Assembly (NCBI GenBank): GCA_964035545.1
Contig: OZ037766.1
Coordinates: 31,565,773-31,629,772 of the forward strand
From: Bugula neritina
Taxonomy: Eukaryota > Bryozoa > Gymnolaemata > Cheilostomatida > Bugulidae
Direction of reading: 5' to 3'
DNA: 64,000 nucleotides
Of the stretch, positions 57,632-64,000 are shown piece by piece; position 1 is the first letter of the stretch; each line of letters starts with the position of its first letter. Position numbers and translations under genes: made by a program. The notes below the pieces were generated by a model that had not been told where the DNA came from, made no database searches, and saw only the letters and a program-made list of their open reading frames with translations.

Positions 57632-58604
57632 AATTAGACAAATGCACAATTTATGTTTGGAGTTGCCTTTTCTATCTCTTTGGAAATAAGGCTGCATGCC
57701 ACTTCGATATCAAATCAGTAAGCAGTTTACATTATTTTTTGATAAACCCCAGGAGTTGTCCTACCCTCTGCCACCATTTCCTAACTGGATTTGTTGAAAT
57801 AAAAATACCATTCAAATTAATAAATAAGCAGAGAAAAAGACAAACAGCACAGCGTAGAAAACCTAGGCTTCAAAAACCTTCAAATAACAAAAGACTATAA
57901 AAATACTAAAATATTCCCAACCACCTATATACATCAGAAAATAAAATGTTGATTTTTCTTACCTTTTCAAACTTTCATAGCCAGTGGAAATCTGCTCAAT
58001 TGATAAAAATATTTCGTTATCAGATCACATCTTTAGTCCTGGCAGGCAACTCAGATTCTATCTAAAAGATAAAAATAAATAAAATTGAATAGATAAAGGC
58101 AGTTAGAAACTTGACTCAAATGGGAAGAGGGTAAACATAGATATAGATCAATTACATGTAAATATAAAATAAACAATACCACAATACAGAATATTTTACC
58201 ATACCATATTTAGACATATGTAACAGATAAAATTCTGAAATGGAACTATTATGTTATGTGATACTCAAGTCAGATATACAAAAACAATTAAATTACAATG
58301 TATTATTTAAAAAGTGGAAGCAATGCAAACTGGCTGGGGCAATATTACGTCAAAACAAATAGGAGGATTCTGGCCCAGCAGCTACCATATGGTTTACAGA
58401 GCTGAATGAAAACTGCTACAACTAATAAACTGCTAGGCAAAATGACATCTCAATAGCCTATTATACATCATCCTAGTAACTTGGCTATTTTATAATAGTT
58501 TCCCAATACATTATGAAAAACTAAATTAAAATTGTTTTTTTTTATAGAGAGCTTTTGCTCGATTTCAAAATTGTTTTCTTTTTGTCTGTTTTTTAACATT
58601 TTAC

Positions 58605-58715
58605 TTACACTTATGACAGGCTGTCTGGTTGTATTCTTATGACAGGCTGTCTGGTTGTATTCTTATGACAGGCTGTCTGGTTGTATTCTTATGACAAGCT
58701 GTCTGGTTGTATTCA
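58605..58715. repeat. 26-bp repeat, 4 copies
   Basis: Core CTTATGACAGGCTGTCTGGT, between genes A and B. No splice site nearby. Confidence 0.92.
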
Positions 58716-59670
58716 TGCAACAGTGAAATACCTAGAGCTATTTTAGCTGTTAACTTTATGCATTTCAGTGCTTTTTGTTAAAATATAAATTCTGTGTGCA
58801 AGTGTCTTGACTTATTCATGATTTTTGCACAGCAGCATTATAGAATCAAGACTGAATATAACTAACCTTTACTACATTTTATGCTTGGCTACTGTAATAC
58901 ACTAGAATGGGTTAAAAGCTTAAAACAAGGCTATGCTAAGTGAAAAGCTAGAGCTATCTTGCTACACATATCAATAGTCAAAGCCATTTCTTATCGAAAT
59001 ATTGAATGTTGGAAAATAAAATTACATATTTTCAATTTCGAAGAAAAACAACCTATAACTTATGACAACGGCATCATTTGAACAAATATTTGAGCAAACA
59101 TTGAGAAGGCGTGAAATATTAACATATAATTTTTATAATTTGTTGTTGCCTATGATAATATTATAAAGTGATAATATACAGATCAGCTACTTGTCATTGT
59201 AGCCAAGATATTTCTGCAAATTCTACAGTTAAAAAAATACCCAAGTAAATTAATCTTACTTTTAAAAATTCTAATTGCTTTGAAATTGTCAGCTCATATT
59301 TGGTATGAAATTCAATGTTCATATCTTTAGAAAACAAATCGCTAGTAAGTCTCCAGTAGCTCAGGTCAAGGATGCATACGAGCAACTAGTCCATGACTCA
59401 GGTTAAAAGTATTTTCTTGGAAAATGCTTTCAAAGCCCTCCATTAATAATTTTACAATGAAAACAGGTGAAGCCATAACAAACCTTCAATACATGCTGAA
59501 AAAAATAGAACACCAATAACATAGGGGTTTTGATAAAATCACAGTGTATTTACATCACAACCAATACGCAGCAACATATACATATACACAAACAATAGAA
59601 CTTTTGTTTGAGATCAAGTAAATTATCTCAATGCTCAATCAAGTGTATCGTATGACAAGAGTAACAATAC

Positions 59671-59680
59671 TATAAATATA
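59671..59680 (+). promoter_or_regulatory. TATA box of gene B
   Basis: TATAAATATA, 180 bases before the ATG. Transcription would start near 59700, leaving a 5' UTR of about 150 bases. Confidence 0.5.
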
Positions 59681-59849
59681 AACGAGTTTCGTGCTGAGTA
59701 GAGTAGAGCGTAGGTGACCGTAGTATGGTGAGAAACTGACGTGAAAAGATACACACTGTTTATAGCACACAACATTCACCAGCTAAACAGAGTTGACCTA
59801 TAGAATAGCATCTAATCTCAAGAACAAAACAGCAGTTACACCAGCAGAG

Positions 59850-59919
59850 ATGGAAATGTGTAGAGTGATGTTGTTCCTGTCTATGACTACATTTGTAGTG
59901 TTGGCTTCTACTGTTACAG
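59850..59919 (+). CDS. Gene B exon 1: signal peptide
   Basis: Starts MEMCRVMLFL; donor ACAG|GTAAGT. A TATAAATA box lies 180 bases upstream. Confidence 0.87.
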
Positions 59920-62900
59920 GTAAGTCTAGTACACTCTCAATGTCTAACAAAACTCTTTAATGTTCACCAGAAATAGATATACTTTAAAATATACTTTAAT
60001 AAATTTAATTGTATCTGTACTTTAAGTTTTGGTACAACATTTTTTTGAAAATATAACTAAAAATGGTCTTACTTTTCAGTTACAGCTCAGTTAAGTTCAC
60101 CTAGTCAAATGTGTTTTTACACAGCATTTTTGAGCAATGTATGACTGATAAAATGGCTATACTATCTTATGTCATTAGTTTACAAGAGCAGACAATGATG
60201 AAATAAGCAACACCAATTATGAGAAAGGGTGTTTACATGATAAGATGCAGCAAAACACAAGTTTATGACTCGCTAACTTTGAAGGCAATCCTACAAATAT
60301 GACAATTAAATAATAAAAACTGATATTATCTTCCTTATTATAAGTTTGAATAGCGTGGAGTCTTACAACTTTATGTCTAAATATATGTCATACTAGCTTC
60401 TTATTATTTGAAATCAAATCTTCAAAGAATAAAGTTTGAAAGACGACACAATTTTTGTGACGGAGTAGTTTATTTCATTGACGCATCAACATTTATTTCA
60501 ACTGATGTACTCGAAAATTGAATATTGGTGAATTATTATTGGTGAATATTGAATAATCATTACTCTGCTTGGAGATAAGATTCTAACATAGATTTCTAGA
60601 ATTCTGGTCAACAAGTAAAACGAATGTATGATCTGTATTTATTTTCTAATTTGTTTTGAATAAGCCAAAAGAAGAATTGACTTATAGAAGAAAAAATTAA
60701 ATTTAAAAAAAACAAAACTGAAGTTAAATGTTTATAGTAAAGATTAAAACTGCTAGTACTCGTATGTTTGTGTGTCCAGAATTGAAATTTGGGTGCTAAT
60801 TTTAGAAGTGACTGGAAGATCCAGCAGATACAGATCTGGAAAATATCCCAAGAGAGGAGAAGGTATGTAGAATGCTATTTCAAGGACATTAAAGAAGTAG
60901 CTACTTTTATTATATCTTACACTGAGATCATAGGCTAACTTTTAAAATAATGACTTTCATATTTGAGTTTTTTCCATAAAATTTACTGTAGTTCATAGAA
61001 AGTTTGTTAGGTAAGTTTAAGCTAATTCAATATTATATTTTATTACTCAAAACTCAAAACTTTGGTCAAGTTATACTGAAGGTTCATCAGGATTCAACAG
61101 CAGTTCAACAGAGTGTACCAAGTTGAAATTTTAAAACCTAGAGAAAACTTATTATAGTTAAAGTTAGGTTGGTAAAAGCTAGGCTTTCCTAGATTACAGC
61201 ATCTTCAAGTCATACATAGCTAGCCCATCTATTGGTTACCCAGGGATGGTGTTGCAACAGTAACATCAAATCCCAAAAGATGAAATATACAAGTTTCACC
61301 TGACCTAAGGGACTGTTGACTGTTACGCAATCTATACAATATTACATAATGTAATGACACCTACAACTTTTATAGCAATAAAGAATTTCTGCTATATCTA
61401 TATTTCCGAGTATGTGGTGGCACGACTGAAAACTCTGAAGGCACATGAAAAAGATACATATGCGCTAGAAAACAATAGCTGGCAGTTTAGCCTTTTTAAC
61501 TTTTTCTCAAAGTTAACCAATAACCCTCATTTAAATCTTGTGTTTTTCAAGTTAACTAAATCAGTTATTCTGTTGATTAGGATATTACGCAACTATGAAG
61601 ACTTTAGAGTCAGCAGTTCAACCATATTTCAAAGTTAATAACAGACACCTTTAAAAAGTAAAATTGGCAATTTTACATTTGAATGAACTAATACGAGAAC
61701 ACTTTGATAAAGCCATACTCAATGGGTATTTGAAGGTTCGAGTAAATTTTTAGGGAGTCTTGTTAGCCATTGGTCATTGCTATACTTTGAATACATATTT
61801 ACTGTTTCAAATACCATTATATGTACAACGTATAATAGTTTGAGTTACACCCTAGATATTTCAGTGTTATTAATTTTCTTTACGTCACAAAAGTGTCTAT
61901 AAAACTCATTAATTATTCCAGCCTCCACATTAAATTCTGTCACCCACGCCTGTAGCTCTGCTACCACACAATGCTCAATCTGCTCTCTGATTGGTCATGT
62001 ATAAAGTATTGTCTACTGCAGAGGAGGCAATTGGTGACAGCTGCCAACAGGTTATTTGTAGTATCTATGGTGTGACACCTGGCGAGGTCTTAGACACCTG
62101 TTTTATGATGGATTTGACAATAGTTGCCAGGAGACCAATTAGTAGTGTCAAAACATTTGCTGACATAATTTAATTCAAACTCTGAAAATAAATTGTCAGA
62201 CAGCCAAGGAAGAGGTGTTAGTTTGTTAGTTTGAAAAATTAGAAGTTTCTACAGGAAATGCATGACAAATTCGGAGGCTATATATAAGACCATTCCGGTC
62301 TGCCTACGGCAACAATTCTTTATAGAAACATACTTGACTTGAATTTCAGAAACAAAGCTGATTCACAAAACAAAGCTCTTTGAATGCTACCCACTAATAT
62401 AACAGTATATGTGCATTCACAAACTTCATTTCATTGCGTAAGACATGGTTCAAAACTATTCAAATTTATTGTACACCTTTTATTATTGTTTTCTAGTCAG
62501 CAAAGTCAAATTAAATAATAATGACGAGCAATGAATAGCAAACAGTAGCCAGTTAGCGCTAATGTGGTTTGAGCTTCAAAATATTGCATGCATTATTTCA
62601 TAGTATGAGGCACTACATTGCTGGAAATTAACATCATTATAGCATTATATTATCTCGATATTTTATTATAATATTTTAGACGATATGGTGTATGAAGCAA
62701 CCACTTTACCATATGAAGGCATGAAAAATCTGAGATTGAAGATAATTAGCGACATTTTAGAAGACATTTCTATTCTATTGGACAAAATAGCAGCAGAAGA
62801 GAATCTAGAAAATCAGCAGTCCTTAGATTCAACTACAGCCATTTCTGTTACCCAGGCATATGGGAATACTCATGAAGGTGAGGCACACAACTTCAAACAA

Positions 62901-63500
62901 CTAATCAAAATGCATTCATATTGAAGCTAGACAACTTGTCTTAAAAATATCATGTTAATAGACTTGAAATCAAATATTTATAGTTTGAAGAGTAATAATT
63001 ACTTCTAAGCTTCCACCACCAAAAATTAGTCATGGCCAGACACACCAGATATTTTAAAATGAATTAAACACATTTTAGTTAATCATTTTTATTCAATGTA
63101 TGAATTGTTGATCTAAATGGAACAGAGAATTAATTTATTAATATCAAGTTTCAATACATACAACTTTATAAAAATTTCAAACAGGTGAGCTTGCACTGCC
63201 TAAACTAAAAATATTAAGTAGTAACTATATTATACTTATATGGCAATCATCAACAAGGAGTAACAGTACACTGTGGACCGTATCTGAACAAAAATGTACT
63301 TTTTAGAGTTGGAAGCAATACGGAAGAAATTAGCAGAAACTCTGGCAGACAGACACACTACAGAAGAACCAGAAAAAAAGTCACCCAAAGCATATGACCC
63401 TAAGCCAAGATCAAGTGATGAGGAAAGTGCAAAATTTAGGAGGGTTCTAACTGCATGGATGAAGAGAGAATTGGGCTATGATAAAACTGATATCAAGTAG
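59850..63500 (+). CDS. Prohormone-like secreted precursor B (4 exons, 172 aa)
   Basis: Exons 59850-59919, 60806-60862, 62680-62877 and 63307-63500, all phase-1 introns as in gene A. Signal peptide MEMCRVMLFLSMTTFVVLAS, then SSRYRSGKYPKRGE, the helix LRLKIISDILEDISILLDKI, ELEAIRKKLAETLADRH and KFRRVLTAWMKRELGYDK. Conserved against A: GKYPKR, LKIISD, SILLD, AIRKKLAETLADR, RVLTxWM. Variable: linkers. This pattern suggests selection on the helix and C-terminal block. Candidate cleavages: PKR, RKK, EKK, FRR, MKR. None follows glycine. Tandem duplicate of A; function unknown. Confidence 0.87.
60806..60862 (+). CDS. Gene B exon 2: GKYPKR site
   Basis: Encodes EVTGRSSRYRSGKYPKRGE. Acceptor ATTTTAG, donor GTATGT. 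Confidence 0.84.
60863..62679. other. Gene B intron 2
   Basis: 1.8-kb intron, AT-rich. The segment 61920-62170 is less AT-rich and may be old mobile DNA, but no ends are visible. The two ORFs in it (61354-61638, 61991-62173) have no support. Confidence 0.5.
62680..62877 (+). CDS. Gene B exon 3: amphipathic helix
   Basis: Encodes DDMVYEATTLPYEGMKN, the shared helix and TTAISVTQAYGNTHE. 198 nt, as in gene A. Confidence 0.87.
63307..63500 (+). CDS. Gene B exon 4: C-terminal conserved region and stop
   Basis: Encodes ELEAIRKKLAETLADRHTTE, SPKAYDPKPRSSDEESAKFR and RVLTAWMKRELGYDKTDIK, stop TAG. Acceptor TTTTTAG. Confidence 0.88.
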
Positions 63501-63920
63501 ATACCAGACAGGGTGTACATTGGCAGGATGTGCCCTGTACAACTATGCTATTTAAATCATGTATGGGCTGCTCTACTTCTAACCTACTAGAATTACTGAT
63601 ACAAAAAAAATATAATTTCATTAGTTTTCTTATAATTTTATAATTAGAAAGTGGACTTTTCAATTTTTAGCATGGTGGTATAATAATTAACTAAGTTACA
63701 AACCATTTTGAGTTTAACTTTGCTGTAAAGCTAATATTTAAAATTGTGCTAAAGGTATTAGAATTCAACAAGTAGCTAGATATTGATAACCAGGACTAAG
63801 AAAAACTTCATCTGCTGATTTTGAGTATTTAAAACTGTCAGAGGATGACTAGAAAATCTTCAGTGCTCCATTTCTACTTCATTATTTTTATTATATATTT
63901 GTATAATATTTTGTTTCATA

Positions 63921-63926
63921 AATAAA
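63921..63926 (+). terminator. Gene B polyadenylation signal (AATAAA)
   Basis: AATAAA about 420 bases after the stop, the first good signal downstream. Confidence 0.45.
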
Positions 63927-64000
63927 ATAAAAGGCCATTAAGCAAATAATGCTAAAAAGGGTGCTAGTTAATGAATTCCAACTACTAATTTACTATTCAC

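Larger units (their letters stand above)
56503..59849. other. Intergenic region between genes A and B
   Basis: Holds the hAT MITE (57288-57631), the 26-bp repeat and the gene B TATA box. ORFs at 57619-57900 and 59194-59385 show no codon or domain signal. Confidence 0.6.

Overview
This is nuclear DNA of an invertebrate animal. It is AT-rich (estimated by eye), dense in short introns, and loaded with minisatellites. The coding content is metazoan: a peptidylglycine alpha-hydroxylating monooxygenase (PHM), TSP1-like and kringle-like modules, long runs of EB-like cysteine modules, and secreted precursors with dibasic sites. I cannot name the phylum; a lophotrochozoan is a guess only. There are no operons, RNA genes or CRISPR arrays.

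Layout: (1) 1-46323, minus strand: one very large gene, called GCR here. I could join 65 exons (10,215 coding nt, 3,405 codons, no frame break). It encodes a secreted multidomain protein: signal peptide, kringle-like domain, a long unfamiliar region, three TSP1-like modules, then more than 40 exons of EB-like cysteine modules running off the left edge. (2) 46916-51107, minus strand: a complete 10-exon monofunctional PHM gene (about 359 aa) with all copper ligands and no lyase domain. (3) 52715-56502 and 59850-63500, plus strand: two tandem paralogous genes of 170 and 172 aa. Both have four exons, phase-1 introns, a signal peptide and a shared GKYPKR site, and look like secreted prohormone-like precursors. 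The first lies head-to-head with PHM. (4) Mobile DNA: a 5'-truncated non-LTR retrotransposon at 38259-39691, a hAT-type MITE at 57288-57631, a second AT-rich MITE-like element near 25.1-25.5 kb and an imperfect palindrome near 41.1 kb.

The most unusual signal is in the introns. About thirty carry tandem arrays, and in at least fifteen the array begins at, or within a few bases of, a real splice site and repeats that splice site in every unit, often with the adjoining exon bases. Donor-anchored arrays follow exons ending at 36955, 39937, 33496, 43569, 7752, 12302 and 52778. Acceptor-anchored arrays precede exons starting at 28659, 19201, 50232, 9628, 14480 and 4389. The same pattern occurs in three unrelated genes, so it looks like a process that expands splice junctions into minisatellites in this genome.

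Exon joins were made by hand from GT/GC-AG signals, reading frame and family resemblance; no transcript evidence was available.
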